This document shows, piece after piece, positions 15,163 through 26,600 of a DNA stretch of 36,724 bases. The number at the start of each line of letters is the position of its first letter. Within the stretch, counting starts at the first letter, position 1. The translations under genes and the position numbers were made by a program. The notes under the pieces are model-generated. The model saw only the letters and a list, made by a program, of their open reading frames with translations, ran no database searches and was not told where the DNA came from. The stretch spans positions 1 to 36,724 of the forward strand of contig CALHVX010000147.1 in NCBI GenBank assembly GCA_938036875.1, in the 5' to 3' direction. This stretch comes from an uncultured Pseudomonadales bacterium. GTDB taxonomy: Bacteria > Pseudomonadota > Gammaproteobacteria > Pseudomonadales > Azotimanducaceae.

Positions 15163-16632
15163 CTACTCTGATAGAGCGGCTCGCAACAGCTCGTTGACCG
15201 TCTTTGGGTTGGCTTTGCCTTGGGTTGCTTTCATCACTTGGCCAACAAAAAAGCCTAGCACTTTGTCTTTGCCTGCGCGGAACTGCGCCACCTGGTCTGG
15301 GTTGTCGGCAACCAAAGTGTTGATGATGTTGCTCAACTCACCGGTGTCGCTCACCTGTTCTAAACCTTGCTCTGCAATCATGGCGTCGACCGCGCTTGCA
15401 TCAAGGTTGGTTTCTTTGGCCTGCCACAAATTTTCGAACAGACCCTTGGCGATTTTCCCCGAGATGGTGCCATCTTTTATGCGCGCAATAAGTTGGCCAA
15501 GTTGTTGAGCGCTCACGGGTGCTTGAGCAATCTCGATGTCGTCTCGGTTTAACGCGGCGGACATGTCGCCCATTAGCCAGTTGGCAGAAAGCTTAGCGTC
15601 TTGACTGGTGTTGGTTGTCACCTCGAAGTACTCGGCGATGTCCGGATCTTTGGTTAACCAAGCAGCATCGTATTCGCTTAAACCATGCTCAGCTTCGTAG
15701 CGTGCTTGGCGTGCTTCAGCAAGTTCAGGCAGCTCGGCTGCTACCTCGTCAATAAAAGCTTGGGTGATTTCTAGGGGCAGCAAATCGGGGTCCGGGAAGT
15801 AGCGGTAGTCGTTGGACAGCTCTTTGCTACGCATGCTGCGTGTCTCGTTCTTATCTGGATCGTACAGGCGGGTGTCGCGCTCAACGCGCCCGCCAGCTTC
15901 AAGTATGTCGATTTGCCGCTGAATTTCGACTTCTATTGCGCGTTCAACAAAGCGAAACGAGTTGATGTTTTTGATCTCAGAGCGCTCACCCAGCTCTACT
16001 TGTCCAGCCGGCCGCACAGAAACGTTAGCATCGCAGCGCATGCTGCCTTCCGCTAGGTTGCCATCACAGATGCGTAGGTAACGGACCAACGCGTGCATTT
16101 GTCGAAAGTAGTCGGCCGCTTCTGCAGCGCTGGTGAGCTCTGGTTCGCTAACCACTTCCAGCAAGGGTGTTCCAGTACGATTGAGATCAATGGCGGTGCT
16201 GCTGCTGTACAAATCGTGGGTCGACTTGCCTGCATCCTCTTCAAGGTGCGCGCGGGTGATGTTGATCCAACGTTCAGCGGTGCTGTTGCCGGCTTTTGCA
16301 TCGCTACCATGCAGTCGAATTTTGCCAGCACCCACAATGGGTTCCTCAAACTGGCTAATTTGATAGCCCTTAGGTAGATCGGGATAAAAGTAGTTTTTCC
16401 GATCAAAAATAGACCGTTTGTTGATCTGTGCTCCGATGGCCAAGCCAAAAGTCACGGCTTTGCGCACAGCGCCGTAGTTGAGCACCGGTAGTACGCCGGG
16501 TAATCCTAGGTCTACTGCGCAGGCTTGAGTGTTAGGTTCTGCTCCGAAAGCAGTGCTAGCGGCAGAGAAAATTTTGCTGTCGGTGTTGAGCTGGACGTGA
16601 ATCTCAAGACCGATGACGGGTTCCCAATTCAT
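15163..16632 (-). CDS. gatB: Aspartyl/glutamyl-tRNA amidotransferase subunit B
   Basis: GatB is the tRNA-binding kinase subunit of GatCAB, which turns mischarged Asp-tRNA-Asn or Glu-tRNA-Gln into the amide forms. The 489 residues begin [17 protein letters not shown] and contain [54 protein letters not shown] and EIKNINSF, all landmark GatB motifs. [12 protein letters not shown] precedes the helical and YqeY-like tail domains that grip the tRNA. ATG 16632 is the start that gives this N-terminus; it overlaps the gatA stop by four bases. The presence of GatCAB implies that the organism lacks AsnRS, GlnRS or both, or uses the pathway for asparagine synthesis. Confidence 0.97.
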   Translation of the reverse strand: MNWEPVIGLEIHVQLNTDSKIFSAASTAFGAEPNTQACAVDLGLPGVLPVLNYGAVRKAVTFGLAIGAQINKRSIFDRKNYFYPDLPKGYQISQFEEPIVGAGKIRLHGSDAKAGNSTAERWINITRAHLEEDAGKSTHDLYSSSTAIDLNRTGTPLLEVVSEPELTSAAEAADYFRQMHALVRYLRICDGNLAEGSMRCDANVSVRPAGQVELGERSEIKNINSFRFVERAIEVEIQRQIDILEAGGRVERDTRLYDPDKNETRSMRSKELSNDYRYFPDPDLLPLEITQAFIDEVAAELPELAEARQARYEAEHGLSEYDAAWLTKDPDIAEYFEVTTNTSQDAKLSANWLMGDMSAALNRDDIEIAQAPVSAQQLGQLIARIKDGTISGKIAKGLFENLWQAKETNLDASAVDAMIAEQGLEQVSDTGELSNIINTLVADNPDQVAQFRAGKDKVLGFFVGQVMKATQGKANPKTVNELLRAALSE

Positions 16633-18095
16633 GCGCGCACCTGTGGTTGCTGTGTGTGCCAATCGCTTTGCTGTTGATAGCGAGCCCCACACTCCAACAA
16701 TTGACGCTCGTGAAAGTGTGGCGCAATGAGTTGCAGGCCTAGGGGCAAGCCTTCATGCATACCGCAGGGCAACGACATGGCCGGTAGCCCAGCTAAGCTA
16801 GCTGGAATGGTGAACTTGTCTTGTTGATACATGCTGACTGGATCTTGCACGCCGCCAATGGCAAAGGCGGTGGTGGGTGCAACGGGTGCCAAGATTAAAT
16901 CCACCTTGGTAAAGGCGGTGAGGAAGTCCTGTTGAATAAGGCGCCGTACTTTTTGTGCTTTAACGTAGTACGCGTCGTAATACCCAACCGACAGCGCGTA
17001 AGTGCCGGTTAAGATTCGGCGCTTTACCTCGCCACCAAAACCTTCACCGCGCGAACGTTCGTAGAGGTCTTCTAAGGATTGGGGATCTTCGCAACGATGG
17101 CCAAATCGAACGCCGTCGTACCGCGATAGATTGGTTGAGGCTTCTGCGCCGGCAATGACATAGTAAGCCGGGATCGCCGCATCCGTGTGGGGTAGAGAGA
17201 CATCCACACAGCGATAGCCCATGCCTTCGAGCTGTAGGCGAACGGCCTCCAGCTCAGCGCTACCAACGCTGAGATCGGTAAAGTACTCAACGGGTAGCCC
17301 GATGGTGCCCTTAGCTGGCTCGCTGATATTCAGATCGGGGTTGTCAGACAATCCTTCGAGCCAAGGATCCGCTTGCTCGCTGCTGGTGGAGTCACGCGCA
17401 TCGAAACCGCTCATGGCGCCAAGCACTAAGGCAAGGTCATTGACGTCCCGACCAAAAACGCCCGCTTGGTCCAGACTCGACGCAAAGGCAACCATGCCGT
17501 AACGCGACACCCGCCCGTAGGTGGGCTTGATACCGCTAACCCCGCAATAGGCGGCAGGTTGGCGTATCGAGCCTCCGGTGTCGGTACCTGTGGCTACGGG
17601 CGCAAAACCCGCTGCTACTGCGGCGGCGGATCCGCCAGATGAACCGCCCGGCACTCGGCTTAAATCCCAGGGGTTATGGCAGGGACCAAAATGGCTGGTT
17701 TCGTTGGACGAGCCCATGGCGAACTCGTCCATATTGGTTTTGCCGAGCATGACCATGCCGGCTTGTTGCAGTTTGTCCACCACGGTGGCGCTGTAAGGGG
17801 CGGTGAAGTTGGCCAGCATCTTCGACGCGCAAGTCGTCAGCTCACCGGCGGTGCAAAACAAGTCTTTGTGCGCAATGGGGATGCCGCACAAGGGGCCCGC
17901 AGTGCCTTTGGCCAGCTCAGCATCCGCTTGTTTGGCCCCGTTTAGGGCCGCGTCTTCGGTGACGTTGATAAAGGCGTTTACCGCGCCATCAAGCTCACCA
18001 ATGCGTGCCAATAGCGCCTGGGTTAGCTCAACGCTGCTGAAATCGCCTGCCCGAAGCCCTGCGGCAAGCGATTGAATATTTTGAAAACCCTGCAT
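16629..18095 (-). CDS. gatA: Aspartyl/glutamyl-tRNA amidotransferase subunit A
   Basis: GatA is the glutaminase subunit that frees ammonia for GatB. The 488-residue amidase-signature protein carries the Ser-cisSer-Lys triad: Lys77 (IAHKD), Ser152 (GGSSGGS, 151-156 region) and nucleophile Ser176 (DTGGSIRQP). The glutamine-channel and C-terminal segments ([12 protein letters not shown]-like [41 protein letters not shown]) are complete. ATG 18095 has AAGGA six bases upstream. It lies 46 bp after gatC and overlaps gatB by ATGA, so the three subunits are made from one transcript. Confidence 0.97.
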   Translation of the reverse strand: MQGFQNIQSLAAGLRAGDFSSVELTQALLARIGELDGAVNAFINVTEDAALNGAKQADAELAKGTAGPLCGIPIAHKDLFCTAGELTTCASKMLANFTAPYSATVVDKLQQAGMVMLGKTNMDEFAMGSSNETSHFGPCHNPWDLSRVPGGSSGGSAAAVAAGFAPVATGTDTGGSIRQPAAYCGVSGIKPTYGRVSRYGMVAFASSLDQAGVFGRDVNDLALVLGAMSGFDARDSTSSEQADPWLEGLSDNPDLNISEPAKGTIGLPVEYFTDLSVGSAELEAVRLQLEGMGYRCVDVSLPHTDAAIPAYYVIAGAEASTNLSRYDGVRFGHRCEDPQSLEDLYERSRGEGFGGEVKRRILTGTYALSVGYYDAYYVKAQKVRRLIQQDFLTAFTKVDLILAPVAPTTAFAIGGVQDPVSMYQQDKFTIPASLAGLPAMSLPCGMHEGLPLGLQLIAPHFHERQLLECGARYQQQSDWHTQQPQVRA

Positions 18096-18141
18096 GGAAA
18101 TCCTTCTTAGCCTGTACTTTGACTTGTGGTGCGAACGGTTG

Positions 18142-18513
18142 TTACTCGATGACCTTGGGAACCAAATAGAAGCCTGCGTCGGCGGCTGGTGCCACGCTTT
18201 GGAAGGCTTCTCGGTCGACGACCTCGGTAACCCGGTCTGGACGGAGCCGAGCGGGGGTCTCTAATGGGTGGGTCAGGGGTTCTACGCCATCGGTAGGAAC
18301 AGCCTGCATGGCATCAATCATGGCCACAATATTGTGCAGGTCAGCTTGCGCTGCCTGGGCCTGATCAGGTTCCAGCGCTAGACGGGCCAGGCGCTGTAGA
18401 TGAGCAACATTGATGCCATCTTTTATGCGATCTTGGGGCGCGTCGGGCGCGTCGCTGGCCTGGCCTGAGTCGGCGGCGTCAATTTTAGTGCTTACTGGTG
18501 GTTCATTAGTCAT
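18142..18513 (-). CDS. gatC: Aspartyl/glutamyl-tRNA amidotransferase subunit C, long N-terminus
   Basis: GatC stabilises the GatA-GatB contact. Residues about 34-123 match the family: [16 protein letters not shown], a helix with [22 protein letters not shown], then LRPDRV and a C-terminal [15 protein letters not shown]. The usual length is about 95 residues, while this one is 123: the first 30 or so (Asp, Ala, Pro and Ser rich) look disordered and are extra. ATG 18513 has a short AGAG ribosome-like site. An extended -10 sequence (TGGTATTCT on the minus strand, ending at plus 18521) lies so near the ATG that it would give an almost leaderless message; I do not call it a promoter. First gene of gatCAB. 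Confidence 0.9.
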   Translation of the reverse strand: MTNEPPVSTKIDAADSGQASDAPDAPQDRIKDGINVAHLQRLARLALEPDQAQAAQADLHNIVAMIDAMQAVPTDGVEPLTHPLETPARLRPDRVTEVVDREAFQSVAPAADAGFYLVPKVIE

Positions 18514-18638
18514 AGGCTCTAGAATACCATGTGCGCTGGGTCACGGCTGCTCGCAGGCTAGGCTTGCCGCAGCGTGACGCGGTTGTTAGTGTTGCGCCGC
18601 CTCGACGCATATACTCACCTGGCCTTTGGATCCAATGA

Positions 18639-18666
18639 GAGTAGGCGTGGTAATTGTTGCCTACTC
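18639..18666. other. Inverted repeat upstream of mreB
   Basis: GAGTAGGC (18639-18646) and GCCTACTC (18659-18666) are a perfect 8-bp inverted repeat with a 12-base spacer. Centre-to-centre arm distance is 20 bp, about two helical turns, as in operators bound by dimers. It lies about 165 bp before mreB. Function is unknown. Confidence 0.4.
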
Positions 18667-18726
18667 CTTAAGCAAAATGAACCAGAGCGATGAGTACACT
18701 GCTTAGGAATGAGTGGTGATCCTGGC

Positions 18727-18793
18727 CCCCAAGCCATTGTTTGATGCGCGAGATTCGGTCCCCAAGCCAGTTTGCTTGAATCGACCCTAGAAT
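18727..18793 (+). promoter_or_regulatory. Candidate mreB promoter with upstream direct repeats
   Basis: CCCCAAGCCA occurs at 18727-18736 and 18760-18769, exactly 33 bp apart, and each copy is followed within two bases by GTTTG. TAGAAT at 18788-18793 matches the -10 consensus in five of six positions. The second repeat lies where the -35 element should be, and no TTGACA-like hexamer is there. This layout resembles an activator-dependent promoter, with the site at -35 and another three helical turns upstream. The mreB ATG is 38 bp downstream of the -10. Confidence 0.35.
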
Positions 18794-18822
18794 CCCTCGA
18801 TCATTTTAGTGAAACGGACTGA

Positions 18823-19872
<1,050 letters not shown>

Positions 19873-19909
19873 CGTAGCGTTGGTGCGCTGCATATGACTG
19901 GGGTGACCG

Positions 19910-20827
19910 ATTAAGGCGCTGTTTGTCAGAGAGTCTGGTGCAGGGTTATTGCTATTGGCATTGCTAATGGTGTCCTCTGCCTTGCTCACCCTAGAATCCA
20001 CTACCCGCCTGTTAGATCCCCTACGCAGTTTTGTTGGAACCCTGGTAAGCCCTCTGCGTTTTGTCGCTGAAACCCCGTATTTTATCGGTGGTGAGGTGGA
20101 CGAGGTGCTGACCGACCGCGAGCAGTTGCAACAGCAAAACAGCGCCTTGAATCAGCGGGTGCTCGAGCTATCCCAAGTGACCCAACAGTTCTTAGCCTTG
20201 CGTCAAGAGAACGAGCGCCTTCGTGGCCTGCTTGGTAGTCGGCGGCGGATTCCCCACGATGTATTGGTTGCCGAGCTGATTGGTATAGCACCGCGCCCGA
20301 ACAGCCTTCAAATTGTGATCGATAAGGGGACCTCAGCGGGTGCTTACATCGGTCAAGCCGTGCTGGATTCTCAAGGTCTGTTTGGACAAGTGGTGTCGGT
20401 TGACCGGTTTACCTCGCATGTACTGTTGCTCAGTGATCACATGCATGCCTTGCCGGTAGAGGTGAATCGATCAGGTGTACGGGGTATCGCGGCCGGTATT
20501 GGTGAGCGCAACCAGCTCCGGCTTGAAGATGTGCCGACCACAGCGGATATTCGCGAAGGAGATCTGGTCGTGAGCTCGGGTCTAGGTGGCCGATTTCCTC
20601 AGGGTTATCCGGTGGGTCGTGTGAGCTCGATGCAAGTTGAACCCGGCGCCGCGTTAGCCTCGGTGCTGTTAGAACCCACTGCCCACTTGGATCGCTCTCG
20701 TCATGTGCTGTTGGTCTTTCCTGCTGAACAACCCGTTGTTGAAGCGCTTGAGCCAAGTGTTGAACTAACCCTTGATGAGCCCGAAGAGATTCTACTTGAG
20801 CCCCAACCGACCGAGGAGACGCCATGA
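19910..20827 (+). CDS. mreC: Rod-shape-determining protein MreC, probable non-standard start
   Basis: MreC is a bitopic inner-membrane protein whose periplasmic part organises the elongasome with MreB, MreD and PBP2. After the N-terminal membrane helix come a coiled coil (DREQLQQQNSALNQRV to NERLRGLLGS) and the two beta-barrel halves (QIVIDKGTSAGAYIGQAVLD, GVRGIAAGIGERNQL, GDLVVSSGLGGRFPQGYPVG). The C-terminus is an acidic Glu/Pro-rich tail. The reading frame opens after TGA 19904-19906 and has no ATG or GTG before the membrane helix. ATT 19910, three bases after GGTGA (within GGGGTGA, 19900-19906), gives (M)KALFVRESG, which matches the usual MKP(I/L)F.RG start of MreC. CTG 19919 or TTG 19949 are alternatives; TTG would lose the cytoplasmic tail. 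A sequencing frameshift is also possible. The end overlaps mreD by ATGA. Confidence 0.9.
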   Translation: MKALFVRESGAGLLLLALLMVSSALLTLESTTRLLDPLRSFVGTLVSPLRFVAETPYFIGGEVDEVLTDREQLQQQNSALNQRVLELSQVTQQFLALRQENERLRGLLGSRRRIPHDVLVAELIGIAPRPNSLQIVIDKGTSAGAYIGQAVLDSQGLFGQVVSVDRFTSHVLLLSDHMHALPVEVNRSGVRGIAAGIGERNQLRLEDVPTTADIREGDLVVSSGLGGRFPQGYPVGRVSSMQVEPGAALASVLLEPTAHLDRSRHVLLVFPAEQPVVEALEPSVELTLDEPEEILLEPQPTEETP

Positions 20828-21318
20828 ACCCGGCTCAGGGTGGTTGGGTGATTCTGCTCACCGTTGTGCTGGCGATGCTGGCATCCATTGTACACCTCCC
20901 TGAAAGTTGGCCGGCCTGGTTGGGCTGGTGGCGGCCGGTTTGGGTGCCCTTGGTGTTGTTCTTCTGGGTTGTCGAAGTGCCACATAGAGTGGGCTTGATT
21001 GCAGCCTGGATAGTTGGCCTTGCCTTAGATGTGTTGGTTGCCGACCCGCTTGGGATCAATGGTGCCCTGTTAGCCTGTTTAACTTTTTTTACTTGGCGCT
21101 TTTACGAACGTTTGCGGATGTTTGCAGTGCTCCAGCAAGGTTTGTTATTGCTTGTGTTGCTGAGCGTCTATGAGTTGCTTCGATCCCTTGTATTGGCCTG
21201 GGTGCGAGGTGATGCCTTTTCATGGGCGGTGCTGCTTGGCCCGTTGTTCAGCGCATTTTTGTGGCCCTTTGTGTATATGTTCTTACAGCGTCTTCGCACA
21301 GGATTCCGGGTTGCTTAA
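20824..21318 (+). CDS. mreD: Rod-shape-determining membrane protein MreD
   Basis: MreD is the small polytopic inner-membrane partner of MreC. The 164 residues hold five or so hydrophobic segments (about 7-23, 30-58, 60-75, 92-120 and 130-155), and the family hallmarks WVPLVLFFWVVEVPHRVGL and GLALDVLVADPLGINGALLACL, with the conserved D-x-L-x-x-x-P-L-G pattern. The ATG overlaps the mreC stop by four bases, with GAGGAG (20813-20818) five bases before it, so expression is coupled. maf follows after 46 bp. Confidence 0.94.
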   Translation: MNPAQGGWVILLTVVLAMLASIVHLPESWPAWLGWWRPVWVPLVLFFWVVEVPHRVGLIAAWIVGLALDVLVADPLGINGALLACLTFFTWRFYERLRMFAVLQQGLLLLVLLSVYELLRSLVLAWVRGDAFSWAVLLGPLFSAFLWPFVYMFLQRLRTGFRVA

Positions 21319-21364
21319 ACCAAAGCTTGAAGGCGCCCCCAACTAACGAAGTGGAGTGGTGTTG

Positions 21365-21958
21365 ATGGATCTGATTTTGGCTTCTGCCTCTCCGCGTCGG
21401 GTGGAGTTGCTGGCCTCGCTGGGCCTGTCGTTTGCTCAGCGACCGGCAGACATTGATGAGACTTATCACGCACCGGAAACCCCAACAGCCTATGTGGAAC
21501 GCATGGCGCTAGAAAAAGCGAGTGCCATCGCCGCAAGCCTAAGCGCGGATGCTGTTGTGGTTGGCGCGGATACCACGGTGCTGGTTGATGAGCACATTTT
21601 GGGCAAGCCGCGAGATGCAGCAGACGGCGTGGCAATGCTGCAACAGCTATCTGGGCGGTCACATCGGGTGCTGACCGGACTGAGTGTCTTGCGCGGTCAG
21701 CGGCAGCAAGTGCAGTGTATTGAGAGTGAGGTTTGGTTCCGTGCCATCGGCGTTGAGGAGGCTGAGCGCTACTGGGCAACCGGTGAGCCAGCGGATAAAG
21801 CCGGCGGTTATGGAATTCAGGGAATAGGGAGTATATTCGTTGAGCGCATAGCGGGTAGTTATAGCGGCGTGATGGGGTTGCCCCTAGCCGCGTTAGAAGC
21901 TCAGCTGCGCACCGTAGGCTTCGATATATGGACCTACACCAATCGATCCACAGCCTGA
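21365..21958 (+). CDS. maf: Maf/YhdE nucleoside triphosphate pyrophosphatase
   Basis: Maf-type enzymes hydrolyse nucleotide triphosphates to the monophosphate and pyrophosphate; the YhdE branch prefers dTTP, UTP and modified pyrimidines. The 197-residue protein shows LASASPRRVELLASLG (7-22), DIDETYH, ERMALEKA (about 46-53), VVGADTTVLVD (about 65-75) with the catalytic Asp, KPRDAADGVAMLQQLSGRSHRVLTG-type segment and DKAGGYGIQG. ATG 21365 has GTGGAG eight bases upstream; the in-frame GTGs at 21356 and 21359 are less likely. Adjacency to mreD and rng is the normal gammaproteobacterial order. Confidence 0.94.
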   Translation: MDLILASASPRRVELLASLGLSFAQRPADIDETYHAPETPTAYVERMALEKASAIAASLSADAVVVGADTTVLVDEHILGKPRDAADGVAMLQQLSGRSHRVLTGLSVLRGQRQQVQCIESEVWFRAIGVEEAERYWATGEPADKAGGYGIQGIGSIFVERIAGSYSGVMGLPLAALEAQLRTVGFDIWTYTNRSTA

Positions 21959-22018
21959 GATGCACTTGAGGGTTAGTGGGTACCCTAGTCGTGCAGGAGT
22001 TTGATTGAGCGCAGTAGT

Positions 22019-23572
22019 ATGAATGAAGAGCTCCTCATTAATGTTAGCGACTTCGAGACACGTGTTGCACTTCTACGAGACGGTGCAGCAGAAGAGCTGC
22101 ATTTGGCACGGGCAGACAGCTACAGCCTAACCGGCAATATCTATTTAGGACGCGTGGTCCGAATTATGCCCGGCATGCAAGCCGCCTTTGTGGACGTCGG
22201 CCTGGAGCGCCCGGGCTTTTTGCATGCCAGCGACATTGAGAATTCGCGTCTTGAAACCCTTGTTGCGTCTTCGGGTCAAAAACCCGCTGAAACATCAAAT
22301 CTAAGCAACGCACCAAAACATCAAGACATCCGTACTTTGCTGCAAGATGGCCAAGAAGTCCTTGTGCAAATTGTAAAGGACCCCATCTCCAGCAAGGGCG
22401 CGCGCTTGACCACCCAATTGGCGATCGCCAGCCGCTACTTGGTGTACATGCCTTTTACTAACCATATTGGCATCTCCCAGCGTATCGAAGATGGAGCGGA
22501 GCGAGACCGTCTGCGAGGCCTTATCCAGCAAGCTTGTGTGAGCTTAGATGTTCAAGCGGGCTTTATCGCCCGTACTGCGGCAGATGCTGTGAGTGATGAA
22601 GTGATTCAAACCGACCTACGCGTGTTATCGCGTATCTGGCGGCGAGTCTCCGAGAAGCGCGCTGGCGCCGGTTGCCCAGATTGTGTGTACCAAGAGATTC
22701 CCTTGCACGTGCGCGTGGTGCGAGATTTGGTTGGGCCTGCGGTAAGCAAAATTTTGATTGATCATCAGCCGACCTATGCTCGGGTTCAGCGCTTTGTCAG
22801 CGAGTTCCTGCCGGAAGCCCTAGAGCGTGTTCAACTCTATGCCAAACCTAAGCCACTGTTTGAGTTTTATGGTGTTGACGCAGAGGTTCACAGCGCCTTG
22901 CACAAGCGGGTAGACCTAAAGTGCGGTGGTTACCTAGTTATTGAGCAAACCGAAGCGATGGTCACCATTGATGTGAATACCGGTGGTTACCTTGGTAACT
23001 CTAATCTAGAAGAGACGGTGTTTCGCGCCAACCTAGAAGCCGCAGCTGCGATACCGCGGCAGCTTCGGCTGCGTAATTTGGGTGGCATTATTGTGGTGGA
23101 CTTCATTGATATGGTGGATGAAGAGCATCAACGACAAGTCTTACAAACGTTGGAGTTGGCATCCGCTTCAGACCCCGCTCGGATGCGCATGGAAGGCTTT
23201 TCTTCGCTGGGCTTGGTGCAAATCTCGCGTAAGCGTACCCGAGAAAGTTTGCAGCAACAGTTGTGTGAGCCTTGCGCAAACTGCGAAGGGGTAGGAATGG
23301 TGCGCACCGCTCAGACTACCTGCATCGAAATTTTCCGCGCCATTACCGAGGACGTAGCGAGTCGTTGCAAAACGGGCTCCCCAAGCTTGTCGGATGCAAC
23401 GGAGTATCTTATCCGCGCACCGGAGCGGGTGGTTGATCGATTGTTAGACGAAGACGCCGAGCAGCTAGCGCAGTTGGGCCGTCTGATCGAACGCGAAATT
23501 CGCATTCAGGTAGAGCCTAGCTATGGCCCGGGCCAGTATGACTTGGTGCTCATGCAGGGTGTTGGTCGCTAG
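22019..23572 (+). CDS. rng: Ribonuclease G
   Basis: RNase G is an endonuclease that matures the 5' end of 16S rRNA and degrades some mRNAs. The 517 residues begin MNEELLINVSDFETRVALL. They contain an S1 domain (GNIYLGRVVRIMPGMQAAFVDVG... about 38-130), the DNase I-like catalytic core with the metal ligands Asp318 (TIDVNTGG) and Asp361 (VVDFIDM), spaced 43 residues apart as in RNase E, and the zinc-link C419-x-x-C422. ATG 22019 is taken as start because it gives the family N-terminus; an upstream TTG at 22001 sits directly against an AGGAG (21995-21999), too close to use it. It follows maf by 60 bp and lacks the long C-terminal scaffold of RNase E. Confidence 0.96.
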   Translation: MNEELLINVSDFETRVALLRDGAAEELHLARADSYSLTGNIYLGRVVRIMPGMQAAFVDVGLERPGFLHASDIENSRLETLVASSGQKPAETSNLSNAPKHQDIRTLLQDGQEVLVQIVKDPISSKGARLTTQLAIASRYLVYMPFTNHIGISQRIEDGAERDRLRGLIQQACVSLDVQAGFIARTAADAVSDEVIQTDLRVLSRIWRRVSEKRAGAGCPDCVYQEIPLHVRVVRDLVGPAVSKILIDHQPTYARVQRFVSEFLPEALERVQLYAKPKPLFEFYGVDAEVHSALHKRVDLKCGGYLVIEQTEAMVTIDVNTGGYLGNSNLEETVFRANLEAAAAIPRQLRLRNLGGIIVVDFIDMVDEEHQRQVLQTLELASASDPARMRMEGFSSLGLVQISRKRTRESLQQQLCEPCANCEGVGMVRTAQTTCIEIFRAITEDVASRCKTGSPSLSDATEYLIRAPERVVDRLLDEDAEQLAQLGRLIEREIRIQVEPSYGPGQYDLVLMQGVGR

Positions 23573-23692
23573 TGTTGTGTTCATTTCCCACGGTAGCCAA
23601 AAGGTTAACCCGCTCTTTAGCTCGCAATCCGCTAATCGAATTTTCTGCCCGCAAATGAGTCCAACGTTGGGTTGTTCAGGTGGAAATGACTA

Positions 23693-26600
23693 GTGCGATT
23701 GGCTCTACGAAGCTTGTTCGTTTTTGTCACGGCGCTAACCCTAGGGTTGGCGTTGGTACTTTGTGTCGGCCGAGTTCTAACCTGGCAGCTTGATGATGAC
23801 CGGGCCAATCGCTGGATAAACCCTCTAGGTCTTGCAGTTGAAGGAGTGAACGCGCGTTGGCGGTTGCTTAACCCTGTACTAGATATCCAAGGTCTGCATT
23901 TGGGTGACAGCAAGCTGCAAGAGGTTGTGGTGGAGCTTGATTGGGTTGAGTCACTGTTGCGTCGGGCGTTGGTGCTGCGACACCTAAGTGTCGGTGATGG
24001 TGAGCTAGTAGTGGCGTTTACCCAGCTACGAGGCTGGCATTTGTCTGGCATGCCGGCAACGAAGCAACAGCGTAGCTGGTTCGATACAGTGTATGAAAGT
24101 GACGAGCTGCAATATTCAGGTTTGCTGAGCTTTGTGCGTGGCGATGATACCCAGGGTATTCGGGTTGCGGCAGCATTGGTGAATCGGGGCGGTAGCCATC
24201 GGGCCGATGTCACCCTAAGCGACCCTAGTTGTGTGGATGAATGTGGGTTGCATCTGCAGTTTGACGACCGCGAAGCGCTGTGGCCGTTGTGGTATCGCGA
24301 GCTCGCTGCAAGCGCGCAGACTTATGGGCGCGGTATTGCTATCCCGAGCCCGTTGCTGCTGGGTACCCAGGCGCGGCTTGCGGATTTTCAACTGCGTTGG
24401 GACAGAACAGCAACGCGGTTGGGTAGTGGCATTGCGGCAGATGCCGGTATTGGTGCAGGGCTAAATTTTGTGCTGGGCCTAGACGATGTACTGGTGCCTG
24501 GTGGTCGACCTTTCTCAGTGGACTTGGCAGCAGACGGCACCAGTATTGGCGGTGTGGCAACCGCTCGGGTGCACGCAGGTCGATTGGCGTTACCCGGCGT
24601 GCTGGCTTCGGCGATCGAAGCTGCGCAGCCAAAGGGCTCTGACCCCCAAAGTTATGATTCTAATAGCTCTGCAGCAAGTGATCTTGAAGCGGCTATTGAG
24701 GGTCAAATGTTAGAGCTACCACCGATGTGGTTGCAGTGGACGCCCTCGGCCTTACGCGCTTTTGTGCCGAAGCTCAGCTTAGAACCCTTTATTCAATTTG
24801 TGGCAGATACGCGTGAGCTTGATGATGTTGCAGGGCAATGGCTGCAAGCGCTAGGCATCAAAGGTCAGTTAAGCGATCTGCGCCTGCAGCGTAGGCATAA
24901 CGGGGGCAAGCTGGGTTACCAGGCGGATTTTGCTGAAGTTTCTATGCAAGGCTTTCGCGGCGTACCGCTGTTACGCCAGGGTGCTGGTCGGCTTGCAGGC
25001 TACGGAAGTGGTATTAAGTTTGATGTAGCTGGTCCGCAAATGACCCTAGGCTTTCCTGATATTTTTCTTGAGCCGTGGGAACTGCGAGATTTTTCTGGCT
25101 CATTAACCTTGGTCCGGGCGGAAGGCGCGTTGCGATTGGTGGGTCGAGAGGTACGCGGCAACTTCGAAAACTTCGATGCTGTGGTGCCCAACCGCATGCT
25201 CATGGGATTTGATTTGCACCTGCCGCCGGAGCGAGAGGCGCAGATTCTGTCTTTGGGCATACGCCTGAATCAAGCCAGCTTGCCGAAAGCAAAAACGTTT
25301 TTGCCAACCAAGCTTGGTGCTGGTGTGCGCCAGTGGCTCATGCGTGGCCCGCAAGATGGTGTGTTAGCGGATGTCGACTTCGCCTACATAGGCCACACGC
25401 GCGGGGACCAAGGACCGCAATCACGCCGTGCGGCGATGACGGCTCAGGTTTCCGATGCGGTGGTGGTGTATCACGAAGCCTGGCCTTTAGTGCGCGACAT
25501 TACTGGTCAGCTGAATTTGTCGGGACCAAGGGCCGTTATGCAGGTGGACCAGGCGCAAACCCAAAATCTGCGGATCGGTGCAAGCGAGATCACGGTGTCC
25601 GCATTGGGTGGGCAGGCGGTGGTGGAGTTAGAAGCAAACTTTGACCTAGCCGACGGTTTGGATTTTGTGCGGCAAACGCCACTTCGGGACAGCGTGACCT
25701 TTGTGCGTGATGAGTGGACGGGTGCGGGGCCGGTCTCGGCTCACGGCAGTTTGGTGGTGCCAATCAACGGTGATACCGCAGGTGTTGTTGCCGATCTCGA
25801 TTTTTTTGTCCAAGGAGCAAGCCTGAACTTGCCAGAGCTGCGCATGCCGTTGACCAATGTAAAAGGCAATGTGGGCTTTACCTCACCAAATCAGGTTCGG
25901 TCAAACACACTGTCCGGGCGCTTGTTTGGATCGGCTTGGCGAACCAAGATAAATACTGAAGCGGGCAGTAAATCGACGCAAAACCCGGCTGTGGTGTTTG
26001 CCATTGAAGGCCGCATGTTGCCAACGGATGTGTATCAGCTGTTGGACCTGCAAGACCCTGGCATTGCTGAAGGGGCAAGTGAATACCAGGCGATTATGCG
26101 GTTTCCCACCAATGGCGATACCCCCAGTTTGCAACTCACCGGGGATCTCATCGGCACGCAGTTGGTGCTGCCTGGGCAGTTGGCGAAGGCTGCGGACCAA
26201 GCCCGCGGGTTGTCGCTGCAGGCGCAGTTTGCACCCAAAACAACCGATGTCAGGTTGCAGTACCCCGGTTTGGTTGGGGCGCTGCAGATTGCGCAGGGTA
26301 GTGTGCAACGTGGCGCGCTGCAGCTTAGCGAGCTGTCTGCGGTGGTAACCCCAGTTCCACAGTTTGATGCGCAGTCTACCCACGTATCGCTGGGCGGAAC
26401 CTTGGCGGAGCTGGATGTTGGTGCGTTTGGGGACAGTGATGCGGGCTTGTTTGGCGATGTGCCCTTTGAGATCGAGGAGCTGCAGATTCAACAGCTGCGT
26501 TTAGACACAACAGATTTAGGTTTGACCAGTGTCAGCGGTTCGTTGCAAGGCGCAAGCTATGACCTTGAGCTGCTCGGTGAGCGTATCGCCGGCACGGTGA

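Noticed and set aside
22001-22018. Upstream TTG start for rng next to an AGGAG
   Set aside because: The AGGAG is only one base from this TTG, too close for initiation, and the family N-terminus begins at ATG 22019.
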